A stretch of 64,000 nt of DNA from JBKPNZ01 sp046732895 (GCA_046732895.1 JBKPNZ010000048.1:1-64000), one strand, 5' to 3'; positions 17,422 through 25,917 are shown, numbered from the stretch's first letter. Numbers and translations are program-made. The notes: a model not told the origin generated them from the sequence alone.

Positions 17422-18171
17422 CTAGAGCAAGCGCCCGGACTCGAGCTCGGTGGCTAGGGCGAGGGTCTCGTCGTCAAGCGTCGCGGGCTCCAATGTCCAC
17501 TGCCTCGCGAGCTCGTGGAGCAGGGCCTCCTCGACGTCCTCGCGCGAGATGCCCGGCACTTCGTCCTCGACCGCTCCAGTCGTCTCCGGGTCCCAGTCGA
17601 GCTCCAGAGCGTCGTAGACGGGTTCGAGCACGTCACGAAGGAGGGAGGAGCCGGTGACCACGATCACCACCCCGGTGTGAGCGGCGCCGGAGATGAGCCG
17701 CTGGCCGATGCCTACGAGCTTCAGCCTGCCGCGCGCGTTCACGCTCCAGGCGCCTGGGCAGTACTCGCCGGGCACCTCGCCGACGCGCGCATCGACTCCG
17801 AGGCCGCGGAGGGCAGAGGTGATGACGCCGGAGATGGCCTCGAAACGGACCCGGGTCGTTCGCGCCGGGTAAGAGTCGGGCGTCGCCTGCGCCAGCGCGA
17901 GCGTGCCCTCGTGGAAGGCGGCCGCGCGCCCACCCGCCAGGCGCAGGATGGGCTCGAAGGCATGTTCACGCGCCGCCTTGACCGCACGGTCGAACCCCGG
18001 GGCCAGGCGATCCTGCTTGGCGAAGGCGAGCTCACGGCCGGGTCGGTGCAGACGCACCGTGGGTCCCAGTTCGCCCGCGGCGACGCGCGTGAGGATCGCT
18101 TCGGAGACGGCGGTCCCGTAGGCGGGCCGGTCCGGGAAGGAGTCGCGCAGGAGGCGGAGGGCGGGGGGCAC
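17422..18171 (-). CDS. lipoate--protein ligase A-like protein
   Basis: The 249-residue protein of the biotin/lipoate ligase fold carries LRLAGGRAAAFHEGTLALA (counterpart of RRxxGGGxVxH) and RLKLVGIGQRLISGAAHTG with the catalytic-type Lys. The N-terminal LRDSF...AVSEAIL also fits the LplA/LipM family. It may attach lipoate or octanoate, or transfer it. The GTG start follows GAGGA with about 7-nt spacing. No lipoyl-enzyme gene lies beside it, though a lipoamide dehydrogenase-like gene is 14 kb away. Confidence 0.7.
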   Translation of the reverse strand: MPPALRLLRDSFPDRPAYGTAVSEAILTRVAAGELGPTVRLHRPGRELAFAKQDRLAPGFDRAVKAAREHAFEPILRLAGGRAAAFHEGTLALAQATPDSYPARTTRVRFEAISGVITSALRGLGVDARVGEVPGEYCPGAWSVNARGRLKLVGIGQRLISGAAHTGVVIVVTGSSLLRDVLEPVYDALELDWDPETTGAVEDEVPGISREDVEEALLHELARQWTLEPATLDDETLALATELESGRLL

Positions 18172-18245
18172 GGGCCTATCCTCGCGCAGCGGGGGCGTTT
18201 GGCTTTGGCGTCGGCGAGTGACGGGCACGCGGGCAGAGGGAGCAC

Positions 18246-18290
18246 CGATGGTCGCGTTAACGCGTCATTGCCGCGTTTTCTCGACCATCG
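18246..18290 (+). repeat. 45-bp dispersed palindromic repeat, copy 1
   Basis: The element begins CGATGGTCG and ends CGACCATCG (9-bp terminal inverted repeat) and contains CGCGTTAACGCG near the left arm. A copy with a single mismatch (44/45) lies in inverted orientation at 40714-40758, and similarity stops exactly at the palindrome ends. Both copies are intergenic. It is a REP-like unit or a protein-binding site. Confidence 0.75.
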
Positions 18291-18345
18291 CCCGGAATCG
18301 CATGCCCCCGCTGGGCGCGCAGCAATTGTGAGCAAATGCTTGCAA

Positions 18346-18363
18346 GTGTGACCGGTGTCACAC
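18346..18363. promoter_or_regulatory. Crp/cAMP-receptor-type operator
   Basis: GTGTGAC-CGGT-GTCACAC contains a perfect TGTGA-N6-TCACA, the consensus of Crp proteins including the mycobacterial one. It lies about 240 nt upstream of the Rpf-like gene. In Mycobacterium tuberculosis, Crp (Rv3676) activates rpfA, which makes this placement meaningful. Confidence 0.6.
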
Positions 18364-18599
18364 AAGAACGCGTGTTCGGCTGCAACTCTCCCGCGCCACA
18401 CGGAAAGCCCCGAGGCACGCGCCGCCGATCGGCGCGACGGTCACAAGCGACCGAGCCGCCCGGGGGAGACGAGGCCCGGTAAGGCGAGAGCCGCCGAGCA
18501 CGAGGGCGAGACCGGCGCAGGCACTGCGTCAGGCCGCGCCGGCGTCGTGCGCGGCTGTGCCCGCCGGCTGGGCGTCACCGAAACGGAGGTGGTCGATCC

Positions 18600-19088
18600 G
18601 TGTTCCAACGACGCAACTTCATCGCCGGCGCCTGCGCCGTGGCTCTCGGGCTGGGCGCAGCGACGCAGGCGGCGGGCGCGCCCGGGGCCGCACCCGGTGA
18701 GCATCAGGCCCGCAGCGAGGCGAAGGTCCCCGTGCTCGATCGCTCCAGCGAGCGCTTCAAGCGCTCGGTCGACGTCTACAGGCAGGAGCGCCGCCGGCAT
18801 CACCGCGAGGAGCGCGCCGACTCATCCGGCGCTGGTTTCGCTTCCCCCGAGCAGTTCGGTGTCTCCCAGGCCACGCTCGACGCGATCGGCTCGTGTGAGT
18901 CGGGCGGCGATCCCGCCGCCGTCTCGTCGGATGGCACCTACCGCGGGAAGTACCAGTTCGACTACGGCACCTGGGAGTCGGTGGGCGGCTCCGGCGATCC
19001 CGCAGCGGCGCCCGAGGCTGAGCAGGACATGCGTGCGGCGATGCTGTACTCCCGCGCCGGCACCAGTCCCTGGCCCATCTGCGGCTGA
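18600..19088 (+). CDS. Rpf-like transglycosylase (resuscitation-promoting factor family)
   Basis: The 162-residue secreted protein has a signal peptide with twin arginines (FQRRNFIAG), a charged linker rich in Arg/His/Glu to about residue 80, and a C-terminal transglycosylase-like domain. That domain has IGSCESGGDPAAVSSDGTYRGKYQFD with catalytic-type Glu in CESG and WESVGGSGDP, and ends TSPWPICG. The domain (about 75 residues) is typical of Rpf cell-wall hydrolases that help dormant cells resume growth. The GTG start has GGAGG about 10 nt upstream. The Crp-type site and the long leader suggest starvation control. Confidence 0.8.
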   Translation: MFQRRNFIAGACAVALGLGAATQAAGAPGAAPGEHQARSEAKVPVLDRSSERFKRSVDVYRQERRRHHREERADSSGAGFASPEQFGVSQATLDAIGSCESGGDPAAVSSDGTYRGKYQFDYGTWESVGGSGDPAAAPEAEQDMRAAMLYSRAGTSPWPICG

Positions 19089-19138
19089 GCAGGGGCGCCC
19101 CGCTCAGGCACGGTGGCCGGGATGCCGATGCAAACGGC

Positions 19139-19843
19139 GTGAGCGTCAACGACATGGTGCTAGTGCAGGGCATGGCTGACACCCGGGCCACCCTGCGCCG
19201 CTGGAATGCCGATCCCTGGCCGGTCGTCGCCTCCTGGCTCGTCGGCGCCGTGGCCGTAGCCGCGCTCCTTCTGTTCGCCGTCTTCGTCGTCGCCTCGATG
19301 GCGACTCCGGATCTCACCCGAATCAACCTGCCCGGCTACACGGATCCGCCCACCGTCGGCGACGTTGGGCGGGTGCTCCTCTACAACTCGACGGTCCTCG
19401 CCCTCCACGCAACAGCGTGCGTCGCGGGCTTCATCGCGGGCAGCTCGCTGCCGCTCTCGGCTGCGAGGCGCACCGGCCTCTCGCGCGTGATCCACGAGAA
19501 GGCGCGGCCGATCGCGCTCGCCTGGGTGGTCGCCGTGACCTGCTTCTCGCTGGCGACGCAGGCTTACATCCTCGGCTCGACCGGCGCGACGCTCGCGGCC
19601 CAGCTCCACATCTCGCCGCTCACCCTCGTCCTCAGCGTGATCCCGCACGCCCTCCCGGAGCTCGCGGCTCTGTTCCTGCCACTGGCGGCGTGGACGATCG
19701 CGAGTCGGCACGACGAGTGGCGCGAGCTCCTGGCCGCGACGGTCGTGACCGTCGCGATCGCCGTGCCGGTGCTCGTGGCCGCGGCGACATGGGAGGTCTA
19801 CGTCTGGCCCCACATCCTGCAGACGGTCTCGCCGCTCGGCTGA
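19139..19843 (+). CDS. SpoIIM-like integral membrane protein
   Basis: The 234-residue protein has about five TM segments (WLVGAVAVAALLLFAVFV, LHATACVAGFIAG, ALAWVVAVTCFSLATQA, VIPHALPELAALFLPLAAW, VVTVAIAVPVLVAAATWEV). IPHALPELAALFL is typical of the stage II sporulation protein M/DUF95 family, whose members shape or remodel membranes and cell wall. The start is uncertain: GTG 19139 has no clear ribosome site, and ATG 19154 or ATG 19172 are possible. It follows the Rpf-like gene by 50 bp and could share its transcript. Confidence 0.65.
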   Translation: MSVNDMVLVQGMADTRATLRRWNADPWPVVASWLVGAVAVAALLLFAVFVVASMATPDLTRINLPGYTDPPTVGDVGRVLLYNSTVLALHATACVAGFIAGSSLPLSAARRTGLSRVIHEKARPIALAWVVAVTCFSLATQAYILGSTGATLAAQLHISPLTLVLSVIPHALPELAALFLPLAAWTIASRHDEWRELLAATVVTVAIAVPVLVAAATWEVYVWPHILQTVSPLG

Positions 19844-19865
19844 GCGCCGGCCCCTGCGGCAGTCC

Positions 19866-20600
19866 TCACGCGGCCTGGCCGTTCTTGCCTTCGGCCTCGT
19901 CCTCGCCGAGCAGGGCGCGCCGGAACACCTTCCGTTCGTCGTCGAACAGGAAGCCCCACAGGTGGCTGCGCTCCAGCAGCGTGCGGCGCTTCGTCTCGAG
20001 AACGGCCTTCCGCGGAAGGCCCGCGATCCGCTCTGCGACCTCGAGCGCCCGGAAGACGACATCGCCATCCGTCACCTCCCGCACGATGCCGAGCTTCTGG
20101 GCTTCCGGCGCGCGCACGATGCGTCCGGTGAGGCAGAGCTCCTGAGCGACGGTCGCAGGGAGCGTGGCTCGCGCGGCCGCATAGCTGGGCGGAATCCCCC
20201 GCGGCAGCTCCGGATAGCCGAACGTCGCCGAGGCGCCGGCCACCCGCAGATCACACAGCAGGGCGAGCGCGAACCCTCCTGCCAGCGCCGGGCCGTTGAC
20301 CGCAGCGACGACGGGACGGCTGCAATTGCCGACCGCCTCGAAGGCGAGCGTGCTCGTCTCGACGAGGCGCTCCTTGTGCTCGCGCCCGCCGCCGAACTGC
20401 GTGACGTCCATCCCGGAACAGAAGGCGGGGCCGGCTCCGGTGAGCACGATGCACCCGACCCCATCGTCGTCGCAGAGGCGGGTGAAGGCGTCGGCGAGCT
20501 CCTCGCGCAGCTCGATCGAGAGCGCGTTGCGCTTCTCGGGCCGCTGCAGGGTGACGACGGCAACCTCTCCTCGTCGTTCCAGCGACAGCAGCCCCGGCAC
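19866..20600 (-). CDS. enoyl-CoA hydratase/isomerase family protein
   Basis: The 244-residue crotonase-fold protein has the start region LSLERRGEVAVVTLQRPEKRNALS, oxyanion-hole segments GPAFCSGMDVTQF and NGPALAGGFALALLCDLR, and FGYPELPRGIPPSYAAARATLP. The usual second catalytic Glu segment has an E/R pattern (ELPRGIPP), so hydratase or isomerase activity is uncertain. GTG 20600 is chosen because TAGGAT precedes it by 8 nt, fitting a leaderless promoter. Confidence 0.8.
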   Translation of the reverse strand: MPGLLSLERRGEVAVVTLQRPEKRNALSIELREELADAFTRLCDDDGVGCIVLTGAGPAFCSGMDVTQFGGGREHKERLVETSTLAFEAVGNCSRPVVAAVNGPALAGGFALALLCDLRVAGASATFGYPELPRGIPPSYAAARATLPATVAQELCLTGRIVRAPEAQKLGIVREVTDGDVVFRALEVAERIAGLPRKAVLETKRRTLLERSHLWGFLFDDERKVFRRALLGEDEAEGKNGQAA

Positions 20601-20656
20601 GACGCGGGATCCTACTCGCGCCCATCCACCGCGCGCAACCCTGGATCGGCGCGCTG

Positions 20657-20863
20657 TCAGGCGGCCTGACGGCGCGTGGGCCGCGAGGCATCCACGGGCG
20701 GCTCGACGGGGGGGCCGGTGTCGATCCTCATGACCGTGCTCGAGCCCAGCAGGCCGGGCTGATGCTCCCGAATCTGAGCCTCGAGACAGCGGGGACAGCT
20801 GCACTCCGGAACGCTGACGCCGGTGTCGCGGCAAACGGTCATGACCGAATCACCTATCGGCAT
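20657..20863 (-). CDS. small Cys-containing hypothetical protein
   Basis: The 68-residue frame begins MPIGDSVMTVCRDTGVSV and contains ECSCPRCLEAQIREHQ, four cysteines that could form a small zinc site. No family was recognised. TACATT lies 12 nt upstream of the ATG and no ribosome site is seen. It is divergent from the HD-domain gene and upstream of the enoyl-CoA hydratase gene on the same strand. Its composition is compatible with coding, but this is not certain. Confidence 0.4.
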   Translation of the reverse strand: MPIGDSVMTVCRDTGVSVPECSCPRCLEAQIREHQPGLLGSSTVMRIDTGPPVEPPVDASRPTRRQAA

Positions 20864-20935
20864 CTCGCAGCCGCGAATGTAGTGCCGCCGGGGGTCGGAA
20901 AAGCGCGGACCTCGCCGGATGAGAGACTGAGCGCC

Positions 20936-21811
20936 GTGGAGCCCACCGAGCCCCCCGAGCGTGAGGTAGCCCGCGAGGCCGAGTCTGCGGCGGGGCCGGG
21001 CGAGCGGGGACGCACTCCGGCCGACGCCATCGCCAACGCGCGCGTCGCCGCCCCGACGCGAGGGAATCGCCGCCTCGAGGCGCTCTTCACGGCGGTCAAC
21101 GCCGATCCGCAGGTCCGGGCCTGGTGGCACATGGCGCAGGTGAACTCGGAGCGCCTGGGAATGTCCGACCACTCGTGGGTTCACGTCCAGATTGTCGTGA
21201 ACATCGCCCTTCGCCTCCTGCGACTGCTCGTGAAGGCCGGAGTCGAGCCGGCGATGGTCGCCGACCATGGCATGAGGAATCGCGATGCCGAGGTCGTCGT
21301 CAGTGCGGGTGCGCTCCTCCATGACATCGGCATGTCGATTCACCGCACCGATCACGAGGCCTACAGCCTGTTTCTCGCCGAGCGCAAGCTGCGCGAGCTG
21401 CTCGATGGCGTCTACGACGAGCCCGAGCTGACCGTCCTCGTGGCCGAGGTACTGCACGTGATCATCGGCCACCGCCGCCGCGGGCAGCCCTTCACCCTCG
21501 AAGCAGGCGTCGTCCGCGTCGCCGATGCCCTCGACATGGCCCACGGCCGCTCACGGCTTCCCGTCGAGTCGGGCCACGTCGGGATCCACTCGATCTCGGC
21601 TGCCGCAATCGACGAGATCAACATCGCCTCGGGCGAGGATCGCGCCGTTCGGATCGAGATCCGGATGAACAATTCGGCCGGCATCTTCCAGGTGGACGAC
21701 CTGCTTGCCACGAAGCTGCGAGGGACGCCTCTCGCGGATCACGTGGAGGTCGTCGCCATGGTCGAGGGCGAGACCGAGAAGCGCCTGCTGACCGAGTTCC
21801 GGATTCCCTGA
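20936..21811 (+). CDS. HD-domain metal-dependent phosphohydrolase
   Basis: The protein is 291 residues when started at GTG 20936 (VEPTEPPERE). An acidic N-terminal segment is followed by an HD domain: DHSWVHVQIVVNIALRLLRLL supplies the first His, SAGALLHDIGMS the HD pair, and VRVADALDMAHG the late Asp. The C-terminal half (AAIDEINIASGEDRAVRIEIRMNNSAGIFQVDDLL) resembles the sensor-like region of actinobacterial HD proteins annotated as phosphohydrolases. Its substrate could be a nucleotide or a cyclic dinucleotide. It is convergent with the next gene, with a 4-bp gap. Confidence 0.7.
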   Translation: MEPTEPPEREVAREAESAAGPGERGRTPADAIANARVAAPTRGNRRLEALFTAVNADPQVRAWWHMAQVNSERLGMSDHSWVHVQIVVNIALRLLRLLVKAGVEPAMVADHGMRNRDAEVVVSAGALLHDIGMSIHRTDHEAYSLFLAERKLRELLDGVYDEPELTVLVAEVLHVIIGHRRRGQPFTLEAGVVRVADALDMAHGRSRLPVESGHVGIHSISAAAIDEINIASGEDRAVRIEIRMNNSAGIFQVDDLLATKLRGTPLADHVEVVAMVEGETEKRLLTEFRIP

Positions 21812-21815
21812 GCCT

Positions 21816-22607
21816 CTAAATGCCGGCGCCCGCCGCTCCGCGTCCCTCGCCCCCGGCGAAGCGCGCCGCCCCGCCGATGCCGGTCTCGACCGACTCCCGC
21901 CCAAGTTCGGCCTCACGCGCCAGGCCCTCCTCGAACGTGAGGCCGATGCCCTCGATCGCCGCGCGGCGGTCCGAGAGCATCGTCTGCTGCGGGAATCCGG
22001 CCAGGCCGTCGGCGATCTCGAGCGCCCGATCGATCGCGGCGCCGGGAGCGACCACCTCGTTCACCAACCCCCACCGCAGCGCCTCCTCCGCCTCCACCAG
22101 GCGGCCCGTGAGGATCATCTCGAGCGCCCGGCCCATTCCCACGACTCGCGGCAGCCGCTGCGTTCCACCGTCGATGAGGGGGACGCCGAATCGGCGCTCG
22201 GTGTAGCCGAGCTTCGCTCCATCGGCGGCGATCCTCAGGTCGCACCACAGCGCCAGCTCGAGGCCACCGGCGAGGCACCATCCCGAGATCGCGGCGATCG
22301 CCGGCTTCGATGGCGTGAGGCGCGTGAACCCCATCGGCCCCTCTGGGCGGCCGACCACCGCGTCGAGCTGCTCGGGCGTTGCGATCGGCCCTGCCTCCGC
22401 GAGCGCCTTCAGGTCGGCGCCGGCGCAGAACGCGGCGTCGCCCTCGCCGGTCAGCACCATCGCCCGCGCCGCGTCGTCCTCCTCGAAGCGCCGATAGGCC
22501 TCGAGCAGAAGGCCGGCCGTCTCGGTGTCGACGGCGTTGCGCCGGTCCGGCCGCGTGATCGTGATCAGCGCTGCCGCCCCGCGCCGCTCGTAGCTCACCT
22601 TGGACAT
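21816..22607 (-). CDS. enoyl-CoA hydratase/isomerase family protein
   Basis: The 263-residue crotonase-fold protein has ALITITRPDRRNAVD, the oxyanion segment AAFCAGADLKALAE, SGWCLAGGLELALWCDLRIA, and the region GYTERRFGVPLIDGGTQRLPRVVG, where Glu and Asp candidates sit at the catalytic positions. The ATG giving MSKVSYERRG is preferred; TAGGAT precedes it by 10 nt. It shares its upstream region, with a 23-bp inverted repeat, with the antiporter gene. It is different from the copy at 19.9-20.6 kb (low identity), so this is not a recent duplication. Confidence 0.82.
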   Translation of the reverse strand: MSKVSYERRGAAALITITRPDRRNAVDTETAGLLLEAYRRFEEDDAARAMVLTGEGDAAFCAGADLKALAEAGPIATPEQLDAVVGRPEGPMGFTRLTPSKPAIAAISGWCLAGGLELALWCDLRIAADGAKLGYTERRFGVPLIDGGTQRLPRVVGMGRALEMILTGRLVEAEEALRWGLVNEVVAPGAAIDRALEIADGLAGFPQQTMLSDRRAAIEGIGLTFEEGLAREAELGRESVETGIGGAARFAGGEGRGAAGAGI

Positions 22608-22634
22608 CGCGGCGCGCATCCTATGCGGGGGCCT

Positions 22635-22657
22635 GCCGAACCGTGACATGGTTCGGC
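22635..22657. promoter_or_regulatory. perfect inverted repeat between divergent genes
   Basis: GCCGAACC and GGTTCGGC (8 bp each, 7-nt spacer GTGACAT) lie between the divergent enoyl-CoA hydratase and antiporter starts and end 4 bp before the antiporter GTG. Size and position suit an operator for a dimeric regulator; no regulator is known. Confidence 0.4.
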
Positions 22658-22661
22658 GGGC

Positions 22662-24443
22662 GTGACCGAGGGCCGGGTCATCCTGATCGCCGGAGTCCTG
22701 ATGGCTCTGGCGCTGCTGGCGTCCCTGCTGGCCAGCCGTATCCGCGTGCCGGGGCTACTCCTCTTCCTCGGACTCGGCATGGCCGTTGGCTCCGACGGCC
22801 TCGGCTGGATCGACTTCAGCGACTACGAGCTCGCCCGTGACATCGGCGTCATCGCGCTCGCGCTCATCCTGTTCGAAGGCGGCCTCGCCGCGGGCTTTGG
22901 AGAGATTCGCCCCGTGCTCGGGCCGGCACTGGCCCTCGCAATCGGCGGGACGCTCGTCACCGCGGCGATAACCGGCCTCGCGGCGGCGTGGCTCTTCGAC
23001 CTGTCGACGCTTCAGGGCCTGCTCCTCGGCTCGGTGGTCGCATCGACGGACGCCGCGGCGATCTTCGCGATCCTGCGCGGGTCACAGCTCCGGCGAGCGC
23101 TTGCGCGAACGCTCGAGGGCGAGGCCGGCATGAACGATCCGGTCGCGATTCTCCTCGTTCTCGGGTTCATCGACTGGATCCAGAAGCCCGGCTACGGAGC
23201 CCTGGACATGGCCGGCGGCCTGGTGCTGAAGCTCGGGGTCGGCATCGTCGCCGGGCTCGCCGTCGGGTGGCTTGCGATCCAGTGCTTTCGCCGGTTGCGC
23301 CTCAGCACGGCCGGCCTCTATCCGGTCGCCTCGATCACCGCCGCCGCCATCGCCTTCGGCCTGGCCGAGGTCCTGCACGGGTCCGGGTTTTTGTCCGTCT
23401 ACCTCGCCGGCCTCGTCCTGGGCTCCCGCCCGATTCCGGCTCGGCGCACGGTCACGGCCTTCCACGAGGGCATCGCGGTGATCGCCGAGCTCGCGATGTT
23501 CCTCACGCTGGGCCTCCTCGTCTTTCCAAGCGAGCTCGGGTCGGTTGCGGTCGAAGGCACCGCGCTGGCCCTCGTGCTCGCGCTCGTCGCGCGCCCGATC
23601 GCAACCTTCCTCGCAACGATCGGAAGCGCATTCAGTGTTTCCGAGCGCGCGGTGCTCGGCTGGGCGGGGTTGCGTGGAGGGGTCCCCGTCGTCCTCGCGA
23701 CTTTTCCGGTCATCGCCGGAATCGGCGGCAGTGGCGACTTCTTCAACATCGTCTTCTTTGCCGTGGTCGTGTCCACGTTCCTGCAGGGCACGACGTTCGA
23801 GTGGGTCGCCGGGCGGCTCGGCGCGACCAGGACGCAGCCCGCGCTGCCGCAGCCTCTGGCCGAGACCGGCACGATCCGCGCCCTCGGCGCGGAGGTGGTG
23901 GAGTATCCGATTGGCCCGGGCGACGCCATCGTCGGTGCCCGCGTGCGCGACCTCAGCCTCCCGCGCGAGGCGCTGGTGAACGTCATCGTTCGCGGGCAGA
24001 GCGCCCTGCCACCGCGAGGATCGACTGTCCTCGAGGCAGGGGATCGCCTGCACATCCTCGTTCGCTCCGAGTTCGCCCACGAGGTCGAGGATCTGCTGGG
24101 GATCTGGCGCGACGGGCCGGTCGCTCCCCGCATTCGCCCGCGTCTGCAGGTCCGGGGGAGCCCGCCGATATTCACCGTGCGTCGCTGGGAACCAGACGAC
24201 GGTGACGCCGCGAATCCCGCCAGCGTCCTGGGGGTGGAGGTGGTGGAACTTCTCCGCTCGCGCCACGACGTTCCCGGGGCGCTCGTCGCGCTCGCCGACG
24301 GGCGCTACGCCTTTACCGGTCCCGTCGTCGCGGTCGGCAGCGCTCGGCAGCTCCAGGCCTACGCCGCGCGACGCCAGCGCGCGGCCGACGGCAACGCCGA
24401 GCGAGCGTGGTGGCAGGAGGGCGCCGGCGCCCTGATCGGTTAG
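22662..24443 (+). CDS. CPA1/NhaP2-type K+(Na+)/H+ antiporter with C-terminal regulatory domains
   Basis: This 593-residue membrane antiporter has 12-13 TM helices in residues 1-390, with the conserved LFEGGLAAGF, VVASTDAAAIFAILRG (Asp of the transport site), GEAGMNDPVAILL and the late GLRGGVPVVLATFP. The cytosolic part has a TrkA-C-like domain (YPIGPGDAIVGARVRDLSLPREALVNVIVRG) and a further domain to the end. This order matches NhaP2/CvrA potassium-proton antiporters. The GTG start lies immediately after the 23-bp inverted repeat. The 3' end overlaps the convergent CHAD gene by 4 bp. Confidence 0.88.
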   Translation: MTEGRVILIAGVLMALALLASLLASRIRVPGLLLFLGLGMAVGSDGLGWIDFSDYELARDIGVIALALILFEGGLAAGFGEIRPVLGPALALAIGGTLVTAAITGLAAAWLFDLSTLQGLLLGSVVASTDAAAIFAILRGSQLRRALARTLEGEAGMNDPVAILLVLGFIDWIQKPGYGALDMAGGLVLKLGVGIVAGLAVGWLAIQCFRRLRLSTAGLYPVASITAAAIAFGLAEVLHGSGFLSVYLAGLVLGSRPIPARRTVTAFHEGIAVIAELAMFLTLGLLVFPSELGSVAVEGTALALVLALVARPIATFLATIGSAFSVSERAVLGWAGLRGGVPVVLATFPVIAGIGGSGDFFNIVFFAVVVSTFLQGTTFEWVAGRLGATRTQPALPQPLAETGTIRALGAEVVEYPIGPGDAIVGARVRDLSLPREALVNVIVRGQSALPPRGSTVLEAGDRLHILVRSEFAHEVEDLLGIWRDGPVAPRIRPRLQVRGSPPIFTVRRWEPDDGDAANPASVLGVEVVELLRSRHDVPGALVALADGRYAFTGPVVAVGSARQLQAYAARRQRAADGNAERAWWQEGAGALIG

Positions 24444-25447
24444 TCGGGGCGCCAGGCCCGCCAGTACCTGCGGGTGCGCCTGATGAAGATCTTCGGCTTC
24501 TCCGCATAGAGGCGCTCGCCAATCGGGATCGCGAGCTCGAGCAACTCATCCTGGCGGCGCTCCACCAGCTCCAGCAGGGCGGTGACGCCGCCCCCATCCT
24601 GATGGAGCTCCGCGCGGCCGGCCGCATCGGTGGCGAGCACGTGTAGGTCGTGGTGATCCCCCAAGAGGTCGGCGAGCTCGTGCGCCTCGTCCGCCAGGCC
24701 TCCCAATACAGGCCGCCACGCGTCCCGCACGAGCCGCAGGTGGTACCAGAGATCCTTGACCCGCTTGCGCCACTCGTGCACGGCTTCGGGGCTGGGGTCG
24801 GCGACCGTTTCGCGGAAGCGCTTGCGCCCGGTGCGGTAGCTCCGCTCAAGTCCTTCGCGCACCAACTTCCACCCCGAGCCCGCCAATGGCCAGTCGTCGA
24901 TCTGCTCGCGGCCGTCCTCGATCAACCCGATCGCCTCGCGGGCCGCCTCCCGGGATCCATCGTCGCTTTGAGCAACGGCATCGCGGTCGGCCTCGAGGGC
25001 GGCTCCCAGCCGGTCGGACGCGTCCGCGGGCACCTCGTCGGAGTAGCGCTCGCGCAGGCCATCCAGCGTCGCCAGCTTGACCTCGGCATCACGCGGCGCG
25101 GACAGCATCCGGCCTGCGTCCCGGAACCGCCCGTTCTCGGAGCTGAAGACGTCGTCGCCGAGTCGATCCCGCACGAGTCGCAGCACCGAGCGGATCTTCT
25201 TCAGGTCCTTTCGGGCCTCGTGAACGGCGGTGGCGAAGTCGTCGGTCGCCTCGCCGCGCAGGTGCTCGAGGGCGTCGTCGGCGCGTGCTCGGGCGACGCG
25301 GCGTACGCCCGCCGCCACCTTTTCGTCGCGGCGGAGGCGGTATGCCCCGGGGTTATCGCTCCCCTGCGAGCCGTTGCTGCCCACGGTCGCTCGCGCGACC
25401 GCACGGCGGGCGCGGGGCGAGAGGGGTGGCGATGGGAAGTCAGGCAT
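24440..25447 (-). CDS. CHAD domain protein (polyphosphate-associated)
   Basis: The 335-residue helical protein contains a full two-half CHAD domain: YRLRRDEKVAAGVRRVARARAD, AVHEARKDLKKIRSVLRLVRDRLG, then the second half AVHEWRKRVKDLWYHLRLVRDAW and LADLLGDHHDLHVL. Conserved His, Lys and Arg on the helices form the basic polyphosphate-binding surface of this family. The ATG overlaps the stop of the CYTH gene by 1 bp (TGATG), so CYTH and CHAD, often fused in one polypeptide elsewhere, are split here but coupled. Expression probably follows the PHO-type repeats ahead of the CYTH gene. Confidence 0.88.
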   Translation of the reverse strand: MPDFPSPPLSPRARRAVARATVGSNGSQGSDNPGAYRLRRDEKVAAGVRRVARARADDALEHLRGEATDDFATAVHEARKDLKKIRSVLRLVRDRLGDDVFSSENGRFRDAGRMLSAPRDAEVKLATLDGLRERYSDEVPADASDRLGAALEADRDAVAQSDDGSREAAREAIGLIEDGREQIDDWPLAGSGWKLVREGLERSYRTGRKRFRETVADPSPEAVHEWRKRVKDLWYHLRLVRDAWRPVLGGLADEAHELADLLGDHHDLHVLATDAAGRAELHQDGGGVTALLELVERRQDELLELAIPIGERLYAEKPKIFIRRTRRYWRAWRPD

Positions 25448-25917
25448 CAGTCGCCATCGGAAGGCAGACCCTCGACAGCCAGGGTCTCGTTTGCGTAGCG
25501 CGGGTCTCCGGTCAGCTCCTCGCCTACCCAACCAGGGGGGTCGAATTCGCCGGCTTCGTCCTCGGATTCGAACTCGACCTCCGCGACGACCAGGCCCTCG
25601 AGCGAGCCCTCGTACACATCGATCTCGATCGTCCGGTCGTCATCGACGACGTGTCGCCTCTTCTCGACGCGGCGGCCCTCCGTGAGCGGCCAGAGCTCCT
25701 TGCTCTGGTCCGCGGTGATCTCGATCTCGACCTCCAAGCGCTTCTCTCCCACTCCCCGTTTGACCGTGAGCAGGGCTTGCCCGTCGATCCGGCGCACTCG
25801 CACCTCTTCCTCATCGCCGATGGCGAGGTAGCCCTGTTCGATTCGCTGCGATGGGCACCGCACGAGCCAATCCGGGGGCTCCGGCACCAGGAACTTGCGC
25901 TCGATCTCGACGCCCAA
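25447..25917 (-). CDS. CYTH domain protein (triphosphate tunnel metalloenzyme)
   Basis: The 156-residue protein begins with the diagnostic EIERK (residues 4-8), then EVRVRRIDGQALLTVKRG, RLEVEIEI, KRRHVV, TIEIDVYEG and LVVAEVEFES, which supply the charged tunnel of triphosphatases and inorganic tripolyphosphatase. The start appears to be TTG, since no ATG or GTG lies in frame upstream and EIERK must be near the N-terminus. A two-unit 11-bp repeat lies about 35 nt upstream. It is coupled to the CHAD gene. The likely role is tri/polyphosphate hydrolysis or binding. Confidence 0.85.
   Translation of the reverse strand: MGVEIERKFLVPEPPDWLVRCPSQRIEQGYLAIGDEEEVRVRRIDGQALLTVKRGVGEKRLEVEIEITADQSKELWPLTEGRRVEKRRHVVDDDRTIEIDVYEGSLEGLVVAEVEFESEDEAGEFDPPGWVGEELTGDPRYANETLAVEGLPSDGD

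Larger units (their letters stand above)
18172..18599. other. 428-bp intergenic region between lipoate ligase-like and Rpf-like genes
   Basis: No gene is supported here. It holds, from left to right, the divergent start region of the ligase-like gene, the 45-bp palindromic repeat (18246-18290), the Crp-type site (18346-18363), and a GC-rich 235-nt stretch that would be the leader of the Rpf-like gene. The leader contains many short GC-rich complementary words, but no riboswitch was recognised. Confidence 0.5.

Noticed and set aside
18246..18290. dif/Xer recombination site
   Set aside because: The 45-bp element lacks the dif core arms, and a second copy exists, whereas dif is unique per chromosome.
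18364..18599. ydaO (cyclic-di-AMP) riboswitch ahead of the Rpf-like gene, as in Streptomyces rpfA
   Set aside because: Some GC-rich words look similar at the 5' side, but the conserved 3' segment around GCTAACC...GTAGGC was not found, so it is not annotated; a covariance-model scan would decide.
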